The translations under genes and the position numbers were made by a program. DNA of 64,000 bases from Alkalimonas amylolytica (GTDB taxonomy: Bacteria; Pseudomonadota; Gammaproteobacteria; Enterobacterales; Alteromonadaceae): positions 124,001-188,000 of the forward strand of contig NZ_FNRM01000006.1 in the NCBI RefSeq assembly GCF_900107845.1, written 5' to 3'. Shown one piece after another: positions 1 to 8,268 of the stretch; the stretch's first letter is position 1, and every line of letters starts with the position of its first letter. The notes under the pieces were generated by a model. The model was not told the origin of the DNA. It saw only the letters and a list, made by a program, of their open reading frames with translations, and searched no databases.

Positions 1-250
1 ACAACAATACTTCACGCAACAGGGCATCTCCAGCACCGGTCAACTGAGCATGCAACGGCTCAGGAAGCGGATAAAACTGCTCTGTCAGCATCTGCAACCG
101 GAATTGCTGGCAACGGCTTTTTAGCCGGGCTGTCAGAGAATCAGTTTCCAGCAACCAAGAGCATTGCGCAGGCAACAGCCGAAGGGCAGCAGGCGTTTGC
201 CAATGAGCTTGCAGCAAATAGTGGGCAGTGGTGATGGGCATGGTACTCAT
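1..250 (-). CDS. ubiC: Chorismate--pyruvate lyase (UbiC), N-terminal part; runs off the window
   Basis: Reading the minus strand from 250 gives 83 uninterrupted codons to the window edge. The residues around SWLLETDSLTARL, EQFYPLPEPLHAQL and LLREVLL follow the UbiC pattern (W-LL--DS-T-RL, then LREILL before the active-site region). UbiC removes pyruvate from chorismate to give 4-hydroxybenzoate, the first committed step of ubiquinone synthesis, in the cytoplasm. The start could also be the ATG three codons further in (239-241); neither has a clear ribosome-binding site. The C-terminal half is outside the window. It is divergent from the FliL-like gene. Family call is by recognition of the pattern, not by a search. 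Confidence 0.8.
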   Translation of the reverse strand, partial: MSTMPITTAHYLLQAHWQTPAALRLLPAQCSWLLETDSLTARLKSRCQQFRLQMLTEQFYPLPEPLHAQLTGAGDALLREVLL

Positions 251-394
251 ATCATTGCAAAAACCGCCGCATCATAGCAATTTCACGCATAGATTTCAGT
301 AATTCTGTAGCAGGCCGATAGAACAAATGACAGAAACTGCTATGATCTGACCAGCAGTAGCGAGCACCAGCCAGAAACAGGGATCAAACCGCTT

Positions 395-805
395 ATGAAG
401 TATGCCAGCATTTTACTGACAGTCCTGATGTTGCTTTGCAGCCTCTATACACCAGCCGCTCAGGCACAACGGAACGAACAAGACATTGTGTATTATGGCT
501 TTGACCCGGACATTGTGACCAACTATGTTACGTCAGGTCGTCGCTCTCTGGGGTATGTCCGGGTATCCGTAGAGCTGATGGTAGCCGATCGTAGTTACCT
601 TGCTGATATTGAGTATCATGAACCACTGATCCTGAATACGATTATTCGTGTTTTCAATCAACAACACGAAGACAAAGTCAAATCGCTGACCGGCCGCGAA
701 GAAATTCGCCAAACCATTCTGCAAGAACTGCAAGCGGTGCTAAAACGCGAAACCGGTAAAGACATGATCCATGATGTACTGTTCACCCGGTACATTCATC
801 AATAG
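395..805 (+). CDS. FliL-like secreted or membrane-anchored protein
   Basis: 136 aa. An N-terminal hydrophobic segment (about residues 4-24, ending AAQA) looks like a signal peptide or anchor. The body has the FliL-type layout: a YV-V-V-L strand, a helix with the pattern ltGREEIR--IL-EL, and a final strand VLFTRYIHQ that resembles the FliL C-terminus (vlFT-f--Q). FliL family members support flagellar stators, but this copy stands alone next to ubiC with no flagellar genes in sight, so a non-flagellar paralogue role is possible. No conserved catalytic residues are seen. Confidence 0.7.
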   Translation: MKYASILLTVLMLLCSLYTPAAQAQRNEQDIVYYGFDPDIVTNYVTSGRRSLGYVRVSVELMVADRSYLADIEYHEPLILNTIIRVFNQQHEDKVKSLTGREEIRQTILQELQAVLKRETGKDMIHDVLFTRYIHQ

Positions 806-842
806 CAGCGCATGTAATTACTTTTGAAATCAACTTTCTCCG

Positions 843-1679
843 TTACGTAGAACGGCCTGGCTTATGCCGCAGCAACCAGGCCCAGCCACAACCAGCCACT
901 AAACCACCCAAGTGTGCCCAATTGGCCATCGACACCCAGAGGACATCCAGAAAACCGAGCAGCATCCAGATCAACATAAAGGCCACCAGGCCCCCATCCA
1001 GTCTCAACCCTTGAGCAGGGTTTAATCGCCCTGCCCACCAGAAATAGCCAAAGAGCGCGTACACCACTCCCGACAAACCACCAAAATATGGCCCCACCAA
1101 CAGATACTGCGCCACATTGGCTATCAGTGCACTACTCAATGTGAACGACAGCAGCTGCCCGCTACCTAAGCGCCGTTCAAATTGGCCAGCCAACAGCCAC
1201 CACCACAGTAAGTTAAACACCAGATGCGTCAGTGAAAAATGCAATAGTGCCGGACTAAACCAGCGCCAGCTTTCCGTCAGGTTCATGGCAGCGGGTTGCA
1301 GGAAAATACCCAAGGCAGCAGAGGCTTGTTGCGGTGCTATTTGCTGCCAACCATACACCAGCAGAGCCAGCACTAACACCAGCAGCGTCACAGGTCCGCT
1401 GAATGCTTTGAACTGCAAGCCTGCCCAAAGTGGTGCTGCGCCGGAGCCAGTCGCAATCTTGCTGCGCTGCCAGGCAGCAGCATGGTATCGTGGATGATCA
1501 GGATTGTGTAAAAACGCGTCCAATGCCTGGCTCACCTGCTGCAGTTGGCTTTCCTCTACATAGAGAGCGGCCCGCTCAGCCCCTTCAACCACAGCTTGCA
1601 CCGACCACCCCTGAGTCACGCAGTAATCGGCAAACAGATGGGCTGCATTGGGCGAGTTCAACTCTCCCAGCTTAATCAT
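843..1679 (-). CDS. glpG: Rhomboid intramembrane serine protease GlpG
   Basis: 278 aa. Residues 1-75 form the small cytosolic domain typical of GlpG; six membrane segments follow from about residue 95. The catalytic serine is Ser203 in GGLSGVVYALFGY and the histidine is His256 in MANWAHLGGL; His152 and Asn156 in THLVFN match the oxyanion-side residues of E. coli GlpG. It cleaves membrane-protein substrates within the inner membrane. The start overlaps the end of glpE by 8 bp on the same strand, so the two are co-transcribed and probably translationally coupled, as in enterobacteria. Confidence 0.93.
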   Translation of the reverse strand: MIKLGELNSPNAAHLFADYCVTQGWSVQAVVEGAERAALYVEESQLQQVSQALDAFLHNPDHPRYHAAAWQRSKIATGSGAAPLWAGLQFKAFSGPVTLLVLVLALLVYGWQQIAPQQASAALGIFLQPAAMNLTESWRWFSPALLHFSLTHLVFNLLWWWLLAGQFERRLGSGQLLSFTLSSALIANVAQYLLVGPYFGGLSGVVYALFGYFWWAGRLNPAQGLRLDGGLVAFMLIWMLLGFLDVLWVSMANWAHLGGLVAGCGWAWLLRHKPGRST

Positions 1680-1995
1680 CGGCGCGTTTCACCGGATGAT
1701 GCAGCTGCCATAGCGCCATCCCCCCATCCATGCTGTAGACCTCATCGAAACCTTGCTGTGCCAGATACTGAGCAGCTCCCTGGCTAGAGTTGCCATGGTA
1801 GCAAACCACCACGACTGGTGTTGCAAAGCCATGCTGCTGCATAAAGGCAGGCAAACTTGCTGAGGTCAAATGCCAGGCGCCATCAATATGCCCGGCGGCA
1901 TAGCTCTGTTCATCACGGATATCGGCAATGACCGCTGTTTGCTGTTGCCACCGACTAGCCGTTTCATCCACCGAGATGTGCTTAAATTCAAACAT
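1672..1995 (-). CDS. glpE: Thiosulfate sulfurtransferase GlpE (single-domain rhodanese)
   Basis: 107 aa, the usual length of GlpE. The active-site loop CYHGNSS starts at Cys65 and is followed by QGAAQYLAQQGFDEVYSMDGGM, the GlpE signature. A CDC25-like DIRDEQSYAAGHIDGA segment supplies the conserved Asp and Arg. It moves sulfane sulfur from thiosulfate to a thiol acceptor in the cytoplasm. First gene of a two-gene operon with glpG. The 259 bp upstream (1996-2254), shared with divergent lemA, shows no further gene. Confidence 0.93.
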   Translation of the reverse strand: MFEFKHISVDETASRWQQQTAVIADIRDEQSYAAGHIDGAWHLTSASLPAFMQQHGFATPVVVVCYHGNSSQGAAQYLAQQGFDEVYSMDGGMALWQLHHPVKRADD

Positions 1996-2254
1996 AGCAA
2001 GCTCCTGTAATCACTGCCGGCTATTATACCCAAGTCCCCTCAAGATGCGAGTTTCAGAGTCACTGGAGGCGTTGGTTACCAAGCTGGCATCATGCATGGC
2101 CCGAGCAAGCAATGGCAAGCTGCTTACTAACCACTCTAAAACGTCAAATATCGTTTTTTTATCACTTTGTATCCAGTAAGACTGGACAAATGATTAAAGG
2201 AAAGTTAACACTATAGCGAGCACATAATTCGCAGCGCTGCCTACGAGGACACCC

Positions 2255-2845
2255 ATGACAACTTTGATTATTTTCGCAGTTATTCTGATCCTATTATTTT
2301 TCGTGATAAGCATTTTTAATAGCCTGGTAAAACTGAAAAATCGCTATCAAAATGCTTTCGCCCAAATTGAAGTGCAGTTAAAGCGCCGCTACGACTTGAT
2401 CCCGAACCTGGTTGAAACCGCTAAAGCCTACATGGCACATGAACGGGATACGCTGGAGGCAGTGATCAATGCCCGTAACGCTGCTGCTGCAGGTTTAAAA
2501 GTAGCGGCTAATAATCCCGGTGATGCTGCAGCCATGGGCCAGCTTGCTGGCGCCGAATCGATGCTGCAAGGTGCTATGAGCCGGCTGAACGTAGTGATGG
2601 AGGCTTACCCGGATTTAAAAGCCAATCAAAACATGATGCAACTGTCTGAAGAGCTGACCAGTACCGAAAACCGGGTAGCTTTTGCCCGTCAGGCTTTTAA
2701 CGATGCCGTTACCGCATACAACAGTTACAAGCAAAGCTTCCCGCAAGTGGTACTGGCTCCTAGTTTTGGCCATGGTGCCGATGCCAAACTCATGGAGTTT
2801 GAAGACAGTCAGGCCATTCAGGCCGCGCCTAAAGTCAGCTTCTAA
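2255..2845 (+). CDS. lemA: LemA family membrane-anchored protein
   Basis: 196 aa. One N-terminal membrane segment (about 4-22), then the LemA core: V-LKNRYQNAFAQIEVQLKRRYDLIPNLVETAKAYMAHE and a second long helical stretch ending SEELTSTENRVAFARQAFNDAV. These helical-bundle proteins are anchored in the inner membrane with the bundle outside. A good ribosome-binding site (GAGGA) precedes the ATG. Six bases downstream lies an M48 metalloprotease gene, a pairing seen in many bacteria, which suggests a joint role in envelope quality control. Exact function of LemA is unknown. Confidence 0.9.
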   Translation: MTTLIIFAVILILLFFVISIFNSLVKLKNRYQNAFAQIEVQLKRRYDLIPNLVETAKAYMAHERDTLEAVINARNAAAAGLKVAANNPGDAAAMGQLAGAESMLQGAMSRLNVVMEAYPDLKANQNMMQLSEELTSTENRVAFARQAFNDAVTAYNSYKQSFPQVVLAPSFGHGADAKLMEFEDSQAIQAAPKVSF

Positions 2846-2851
2846 CACCCT

Positions 2852-4720
2852 ATGGCCAGTAATTTCTTCAGCCAGCAGGATCTGGCCAGGCGCAATACCC
2901 GCATTCTGGTGGTGTTGTTTGCTCTGGCAGTACTGCTGCTACTGACACTGACCAATCTGCTGGTCGCTGTGGTGTTTGGCTTTGCCGATAGCGAAGCCAT
3001 TCAGTCCGGTTTACAACGCGGTTTCTTTCAGCCTGAATTGCTGCTGTGGACCAGTCTGATTGTGCTGAGTGCCATTGGCATTGCTATGCTGCTTAAATGG
3101 CAGCAATTGCGTAAAGGGGGACGCGTGGTTGCCGAGGCACTGGGTGGCCAACGTGTGTCGCCGGACACCACCGATGCCAGACACCGCCAACTGCTGAATG
3201 TAGTGGAAGAAATGGCATTGGCCGCCAACCTGCCGGTTCCGGCTGTGTATGTGCTGCCGGAAAACGGCATCAATGCCTTTGCCGCCGGTTACAGCCCGGC
3301 CGATGCCGTGATTGGTGTGACCCAGGGCTGTCTGGAGCAATTAAGCCGCGATGAACTGCAGGGGGTCATCGCCCATGAGTTCAGCCATATTCTCAATGGC
3401 GATATGCGCATGAACATCAAAATGATTGCGGTGCTTAATGGCATTTTGTTTGTCGGCCATGTCGGTTATCTACTCCTGCGAGGCAGCCGTGGGGCACACA
3501 TCGCAGCACGCAGCAGCCGCAATAATAAAGGCGGCGGTGGTGCCGCGGCCATTCTGCTACTGGGATTAGGCTTTACCATTCTTGGCTATTTAGGTGCCTT
3601 TTTTGGTAACCTGATCAAATCGGCGGTCAGTCGCCAGCGCGAATACCTGGCCGATGCCTCGGCGGTGCAGTTTACCCGCAATCCGGCCGGTATCGCCGGG
3701 GCGCTCAAACAAATTGCAGCCAGTTCACGCGGTACAAAAATCAGCAATCAGAATGCCGATGAAAACAGCCACCTGTTCTTTGGCGAAGCCATCAGTCGCT
3801 GGGCCAGTATTTTTGCCACCCACCCCCCCTTAACCGATCGCATCAAACGGCTGGAACCACGCTGGAATGGGAAGCTACCTGCTGCACGTACGGATGAAGC
3901 CAACCAGGTTGCCGCCGTCTCAGCCGCCAATGACACGGCAGATACGCCTAAAAACGATACACCAGGTCAGCGCTTACTGGCCGCCTTACCTGTACTCCTG
4001 CTGCAAACGGCTCATCAGCCACTGCAGGCAGAACCGTTATTGTTGGCTTTGTTGATTAGTAACGATGAAGTCAGCCGGCCAAAACAGTTACAGGTCATTC
4101 GTGACCAAGGCTCGATAGCTCTGCTACAGGATGTCGACCGCTTGCTAAGCCAGATTGAGCCATTGCCAGAGCGACAGAAGCTGATGCTGGCTCAGCTGTG
4201 CATTCCAAGCCTGAAAACCTTGACGGCAGTTAGGTTTGAACGCTTTGAGCAACTGTTGCTGCAAGTTATTAATGCCGATGGCGAGCTGCATCTGCTTGAG
4301 TGGGCCATCGCGCAGTTGGTGGACCATGCAGTAGCCAGCCAGTTTCGCAGTAGCGAGGTGGTTCGTCATACCTCGGTCAGCAAATTTGCCGATATTCATG
4401 CCGAAGCCTTGCAACTGCTAAGCCTGGTGGCCAATGCAACCAGTGACGACAGCGCCAGCTGCCAGCAGAGCTGGCAAGCCGGCCTTAACAGCTGGCAACT
4501 GGCTGACGATACAGCGCAGCCCGATGCCAGTTATCAGGCAGTGCAAGCATTGCTGCCCAAACTGATGGCTGCCAGCCCTAAGGTGAAAGAAAAGCTGTGG
4601 CTGGGGATGCAGGCAGCAGCACAATCCGATAGCCAACTATCTGAACAACAAGATGTTCAGCTAAGAGCACTGTCACTGCTGCTGGAAATTCCCTACTCCG
4701 ACGAAGCGATTTCTATTTAG
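2852..4720 (+). CDS. M48 family zinc metalloprotease, HtpX-like, with long C-terminal extension
   Basis: 622 aa, about twice the size of E. coli HtpX. Membrane segments lie near residues 18-43, 63-82, 190-205 and 225-250. The zinc site is HEFSH at 175-179, followed by NGD, and the third ligand is expected in the REYLADASAVQF stretch, as in the family. Residues from about 330 on form an extra helical, Leu/Gln/Ala-rich cytosolic-looking region of some 290 residues that HtpX lacks; its role is not evident. Likely in operon with lemA. It would degrade misfolded or damaged membrane proteins. Confidence 0.88.
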   Translation: MASNFFSQQDLARRNTRILVVLFALAVLLLLTLTNLLVAVVFGFADSEAIQSGLQRGFFQPELLLWTSLIVLSAIGIAMLLKWQQLRKGGRVVAEALGGQRVSPDTTDARHRQLLNVVEEMALAANLPVPAVYVLPENGINAFAAGYSPADAVIGVTQGCLEQLSRDELQGVIAHEFSHILNGDMRMNIKMIAVLNGILFVGHVGYLLLRGSRGAHIAARSSRNNKGGGGAAAILLLGLGFTILGYLGAFFGNLIKSAVSRQREYLADASAVQFTRNPAGIAGALKQIAASSRGTKISNQNADENSHLFFGEAISRWASIFATHPPLTDRIKRLEPRWNGKLPAARTDEANQVAAVSAANDTADTPKNDTPGQRLLAALPVLLLQTAHQPLQAEPLLLALLISNDEVSRPKQLQVIRDQGSIALLQDVDRLLSQIEPLPERQKLMLAQLCIPSLKTLTAVRFERFEQLLLQVINADGELHLLEWAIAQLVDHAVASQFRSSEVVRHTSVSKFADIHAEALQLLSLVANATSDDSASCQQSWQAGLNSWQLADDTAQPDASYQAVQALLPKLMAASPKVKEKLWLGMQAAAQSDSQLSEQQDVQLRALSLLLEIPYSDEAISI

Positions 4721-4780
4721 CACTTTAGCTTGGGCGTTTCGTTCGGTACAATAGCGTTTTATTTTTGCACAGGGGCTTTG

Positions 4781-5245
4781 ATGTCTGAGCGTCGCTTTTT
4801 TCTGATGTACGATCCATCCTTTGACGACATGGATGCCGAAGGCTGTCCGGCCTATGGCTATGTCATGTTTTTTGACGAGCAGGATGCGGCTAATTATCAG
4901 AGTGGCGAAAACCCGGACTCGCCTGCGGTTTCCATGCTGTTCACCGACCACAAAGATGGCCAGATTAGTGCCGACTTACTGGGTTGGGCCCATCTGGAAG
5001 CGGACATTTTCCAACAGCTACCTCTTGGCCACTTTCTTGGTTTGATGGAGCAAGCGGCCCAGGTCGCCATTCATGCCGGTCGTCAGGTTGGCCAGGTGCC
5101 TGAGCGGCTGGTCAGCAGCCAGGACAGCAGTGATGAGTACCTGCAGTTTGAAGTGCATTTCAGCGGCGATGAGCAAGCCGATCCGGATGCCGAATGGCAA
5201 CTGGCCCGCAGCCTGATCAGTGGCCGTCCTTACCTCGACTCTTAA
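4781..5245 (+). CDS. Hypothetical acidic cytoplasmic protein
   Basis: 154 aa, from an ATG preceded by AGGGG; an upstream in-frame ATG at 4730 would add 17 residues unlike the rest and has no ribosome-binding site. The protein is acidic, with no signal peptide, membrane segment or recognisable motif; it contains a YGYVMFFDEQDAANY stretch and an acidic C-terminal part rich in Asp, Glu and Ser. I do not recognise the family. It sits between the M48 protease and the HDOD gene, same strand, with 60-90 bp gaps, so it may be transcribed alone. Confidence 0.7.
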   Translation: MSERRFFLMYDPSFDDMDAEGCPAYGYVMFFDEQDAANYQSGENPDSPAVSMLFTDHKDGQISADLLGWAHLEADIFQQLPLGHFLGLMEQAAQVAIHAGRQVGQVPERLVSSQDSSDEYLQFEVHFSGDEQADPDAEWQLARSLISGRPYLDS

Positions 5246-5334
5246 GTAGCATACCAAAGCGGCTGTATTGGCAAAGTCACCGGACTTTGCTTTAATATCA
5301 GCCAGCATACCCTTTTAAGTTTGGAGAGTTCAGG

Positions 5335-6210
5335 ATGGTTCAGCCACTGGATATGAACGCCATTGATCAGGCGCTGCAAGGCTTTACCATCCCGCCCCAG
5401 CCGGATGTACTGCTGCACATTCAGCAACTGGTGCAGCAACCAGAGCCCAATATGCAGCGGCTGGCTACCTTGATTAATATGGACATTGGCCTGGCTGGCT
5501 TTACTTTGAAAGTAGTGAACTCAGCTTACTTTGGTCTGCGCAGCAAAATCACCTCCATTGAGCATGCCTGCAAGTTCCTCGGCGTCAACCGGGTGGTCAA
5601 GCTGGTTCGCAGTGTCTTGCTACGCTTTACCCTGGAGCAAGGCCAGCAGAAAGATCCTTTCTCACAAAAGCTCTGGAGCAACGCCCTGCTCGTTGCCAAT
5701 AGTGCCGCTAGCCTGGCGAGGCACCTGCAATGGCCTCAGGAGCTCTGTGATGATTGCTACACTCTGGGTTTATTTCGCAACGCCGGTATTGCCCTGATCA
5801 CCGCTCAGGCGCCGAACTACGCTGATTTGGTGAAAATAGGTGTGCTGGCAGGTCAGGGTTACAGCGAGGCGGAAGAGCACCGTTTTCACACCTGCCACGA
5901 AATTCTGGGTTACCTGATTGCTCAATCCTGGGGCTTGCCCGCCGAGCTGTGCAATGTGATTGCTTACCACCACAGCCCGGCTTTGATTCTGGAATCAGAC
6001 AACGAACTGGAACAACGGCTGTTTGCCATGCTGAAACTGGCCGAACACATGAGTGGTGAAAGCCGGGTATTGTTTGATATGACACTGGACCCGGAGTGGG
6101 AGCAATTTGCCCCACAAATGCTGGATGTATTGCAGCTGGAGCTGTTCCAATTGCCTGAGCTGGCCGAAGTACTGCGGCAAAACGAGCTTAGTACCATCTA
6201 TACGGGTTAA
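5335..6210 (+). CDS. HDOD domain protein
   Basis: 291 aa. The HDOD pattern is clear: an N-terminal IPPQPDVLLHIQQLVQQP segment, then the helix pair around INMDIGLAGFTLKVVNSAYFGLRSKI and SIEHACKFLGVNRVVKLV, the typical selection of paths lacking HD metal ligands. HDOD proteins are signalling or regulatory proteins, often linked to c-di-GMP and motility, acting in the cytoplasm. No second output domain is present. GGAG precedes the ATG. It is followed after 6 bp by the DUF2256 gene and then ppiC, so these three form a likely operon. Confidence 0.85.
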   Translation: MVQPLDMNAIDQALQGFTIPPQPDVLLHIQQLVQQPEPNMQRLATLINMDIGLAGFTLKVVNSAYFGLRSKITSIEHACKFLGVNRVVKLVRSVLLRFTLEQGQQKDPFSQKLWSNALLVANSAASLARHLQWPQELCDDCYTLGLFRNAGIALITAQAPNYADLVKIGVLAGQGYSEAEEHRFHTCHEILGYLIAQSWGLPAELCNVIAYHHSPALILESDNELEQRLFAMLKLAEHMSGESRVLFDMTLDPEWEQFAPQMLDVLQLELFQLPELAEVLRQNELSTIYTG

Positions 6211-6216
6211 GCGCCG

Positions 6217-6378
6217 ATGGCACATCAGAAGCTGCATTTGCCTGAAAAAACCTGCCCAGTCTGTCAGCGCCCTTTTGCCTGGCGTAAGAAATGGCAACAC
6301 TGCTGGAATGAAGTAACCTACTGCTCTAAGCGCTGCCGCCAACAGCGCAAACCTGCTAAGGAGACACATCATGGCTAA
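6217..6378 (+). CDS. DUF2256 small Cys-rich protein
   Basis: 53 aa, short and easily missed. The order is a [16 protein letters not shown] zinc-ribbon-like half, then [14 protein letters not shown]. The four-cysteine arrangement (CPVC and CSKRC) with the WRKKW motif is that of DUF2256, often annotated as cryptochrome/photolyase-associated, though no photolyase gene lies in this window. It starts 6 bp after the HDOD stop and its end overlaps the ppiC start by 8 bp, so translation of the two is probably coupled. Likely zinc-binding; function unknown. Confidence 0.85.
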   Translation: MAHQKLHLPEKTCPVCQRPFAWRKKWQHCWNEVTYCSKRCRQQRKPAKETHHG

Positions 6379-6649
6379 AGCCTGTGCCCTGCATATTCTG
6401 GTGAAAACCAAAGCGGAAGCAGAAAAGCTGAAACAACAACTGGCCAAAGGCGCTGATTTTGGCCAACTCGCCAAAAAACACTCACTGTGTCCTTCCGGCA
6501 AAAAAGGCGGTGATTTAGGCGAGTTTCGCCCCGGCCAGATGGTGCGTGCATTCGATGAAGTGGTGTTTAAAAAAGCCGTGCTGGAAGTGCACGGCCCGGT
6601 CAAAACCCAGTTTGGCTTTCACTTGATTAAAACCCTGTACCGCAGCTAA
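6371..6649 (+). CDS. ppiC: Peptidyl-prolyl cis-trans isomerase PpiC (parvulin)
   Basis: 92 aa, matching E. coli PpiC (93 aa). It is a lone parvulin domain: [13 protein letters not shown] at the start, [18 protein letters not shown] in the middle and [15 protein letters not shown] at the end, with both family histidines. No signal peptide, so it acts on proline bonds in cytoplasmic proteins. AAGGAG upstream lies inside the DUF2256 gene. The 3' end overlaps by 4 bp with the convergent lipoprotein gene. Confidence 0.93.
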   Translation: MAKACALHILVKTKAEAEKLKQQLAKGADFGQLAKKHSLCPSGKKGGDLGEFRPGQMVRAFDEVVFKKAVLEVHGPVKTQFGFHLIKTLYRS

Positions 6650-7224
6650 CCGTTGCTTTCGGAAAACCTGGTAGCCGATTGCACACAGGCTGGGTTGCCT
6701 TCTTCGAGCAGCGAGCTGGCAAAAAACCATTCTTTGAACACCTGCCATTCATCCGTGATCGGGCTTTGGCAGCGGCCATTGGCCTGTTCGGCAAATACAT
6801 CTTTTGTACACAGCGGGGTATCGGCTAATTGCCCGCGGTAGGCGTAAGCGTACACCACCTGACACAGCGGGCTGACATAGGTATCAAACACCACCAGCCA
6901 CCCCTGCTGGTAACGCACCAGACTAAAGCTCGGGATCCGCTGAGCGACTGCAGTGGCAATAATCTGGGGGGCTTTTGCCTGCTCCAGCAACACCAGATCT
7001 TGCCCTTGCCGCTGGCGGATCTGTACCTGCTCGCCCCGGCGCCAGGCAAAGCCATCGTATGGGGTAGCGTCAGCGGTGTCGGTAAGTGCGTTCAAACCAT
7101 GCAGATCACGGCGCACTTCCTGACGAATAGTTCGCTCTACCTGCTCTGCTTGCGTAAGACCCTGCATCTTTTCGCAGGCGGTTAGCAGTAAACCCAAGAT
7201 GGCAACAACAGCAATTTTGTACAC
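6646..7224 (-). CDS. Hypothetical lipoprotein
   Basis: About 192 aa from a GTG at 7224, chosen because AGGGA lies 6 bp upstream and because this start gives a normal lipoprotein signal (positively charged residue, hydrophobic run, lipobox LTAC). An in-frame GTG at 7251 would add nine residues but has no ribosome-binding site. The mature part has no membrane segment and contains three later cysteines, possibly paired. No family recognised. Probably anchored to the inner or outer membrane; transcribed alone, convergent with ppiC. Confidence 0.72.
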   Translation of the reverse strand: MYKIAVVAILGLLLTACEKMQGLTQAEQVERTIRQEVRRDLHGLNALTDTADATPYDGFAWRRGEQVQIRQRQGQDLVLLEQAKAPQIIATAVAQRIPSFSLVRYQQGWLVVFDTYVSPLCQVVYAYAYRGQLADTPLCTKDVFAEQANGRCQSPITDEWQVFKEWFFASSLLEEGNPACVQSATRFSESNG

Positions 7225-7327
7225 AACCTGTCCCTGTACTTTCTGACGCACTTAGAGATTGCTATTATGCCGCCGGATATTCGTTCCATGCAAAATATAT
7301 ATACCTGATACTTTTAATTTCCAAGCC

Positions 7328-7909
7328 TCAATCGAGCCGCACTTCAAAGTTCATCTGCAGCGGCTTATCCGATCCTGCAGGTATCACCTGAACCTCGAAC
7401 TGGAAAATGCGCTCTGAACTGGTATCCAGCGTACCAACAAAGGAAACATAACCATCCGCTTCTACCGGACGCATCTCAACCGTACTGACATGACCAATCA
7501 GGCTTTGGTGTTGCACTGTCACCTCGCCCCACACTGTGGCAGGCTGCTGCTCAGAGCGCGTATCCAAAATAACCAGATTGAGCATGGCCAGATCGGCAGC
7601 CTGCTCGATGCCATACCGCCGGGCCATGCTTTCATCCAGCTCACCGGTACCAATCACATTGGCTCGAAGCGTATAGCCATCAAACTCCACCACATGCCCC
7701 AAGGGTCGCTGCTCTTCCACCGGTTGACCGACAGCAGCACTCTCCTCAGTCACATCCAGCCGAGGTTCAGGCTGTCCGCAGCCAACCAACACTGCAATGA
7801 GCACAAACAGGCTCATACCTAGCCTGGCTGGCGACACCCTATTGCGGTAAAAAGTGTGCTTCTGCAGCACAGATATCCATAGAGTGCGCATTGTATTGTT
7901 GATCTTCAT
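7328..7909 (-). CDS. DUF4426-type lipoprotein
   Basis: 193 aa. AGGAG lies 7 bp before the ATG, which fixes the start although the signal segment then begins only near residue 30 (SLFVLIAVLVGC, lipobox LVGC). The part RANVIGTGELDESMARRYGIEQAADLAMLNLVILD and the later WGEVTVQHQSLIGH and FQFEVQVIPAG strands match the DUF4426 layout as I know it (secreted immunoglobulin-like beta sandwich, function unknown). A shorter start at MSLF is possible. Monocistronic by position. Confidence 0.68.
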   Translation of the reverse strand: MKINNTMRTLWISVLQKHTFYRNRVSPARLGMSLFVLIAVLVGCGQPEPRLDVTEESAAVGQPVEEQRPLGHVVEFDGYTLRANVIGTGELDESMARRYGIEQAADLAMLNLVILDTRSEQQPATVWGEVTVQHQSLIGHVSTVEMRPVEADGYVSFVGTLDTSSERIFQFEVQVIPAGSDKPLQMNFEVRLD

Positions 7910-8268
7910 TATCCGCTCCTGGTAGTAAAGAATAACAGATGGGCCTGCTAGCTGGGTGCAGGCAAGAAAGAGGTGGTGCCTTTGTTTTGACCGATCATCA
8001 GGTCAGTACTGTCACCACATTAGACGGATGCCCACCGGACATCCGTGCGGTATCGCACTTAGTATCATTATCGTTTTAGTATAGATCGATCAGTGCAAGG
8101 GTCAAATCAGCCGGGCATGAACCCTGATTCGGACAGAACCGGGTTAAGGTGGTTGGTAAGGGTAAATCGCCCGAATTCAGCGGGCCTCAGGCAGTGCCTG
8201 CCTTTTTACTGGTTTAGCGGCTGTGCTTTCACTATAATCGGCCGCCCGATAACGAAACCGAGACTCTG
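7910..8268. other. Intergenic region between divergent genes, no gene seen
   Basis: 359 bp separating the DUF4426 lipoprotein gene (minus) from dusC (plus). Both promoters must lie here. The palindrome CAGGCAGTGCCTG followed by CCTTTTT (about 8190-8207) looks like a weak terminator on the plus strand, which would suit an untranslated transcript from this interval, but I cannot support an RNA gene. The decamer TATCATTATC at 8063-8072 is a possible half Fur site only. Confidence 0.35.

Noticed and set aside
1928-2179. 83-aa plus-strand ORF upstream of lemA
   Set aside because: Overlaps glpE on the other strand; no ribosome-binding site or domain.
8063-8072. Fur half-site TATCATTATC
   Set aside because: Only one half matches; no iron-related gene nearby.
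8190-8207. Small RNA ending at CAGGCAGTGCCTG-CCTTTTT
   Set aside because: A weak stem with a one-base centre and no visible promoter; not enough to call an RNA.
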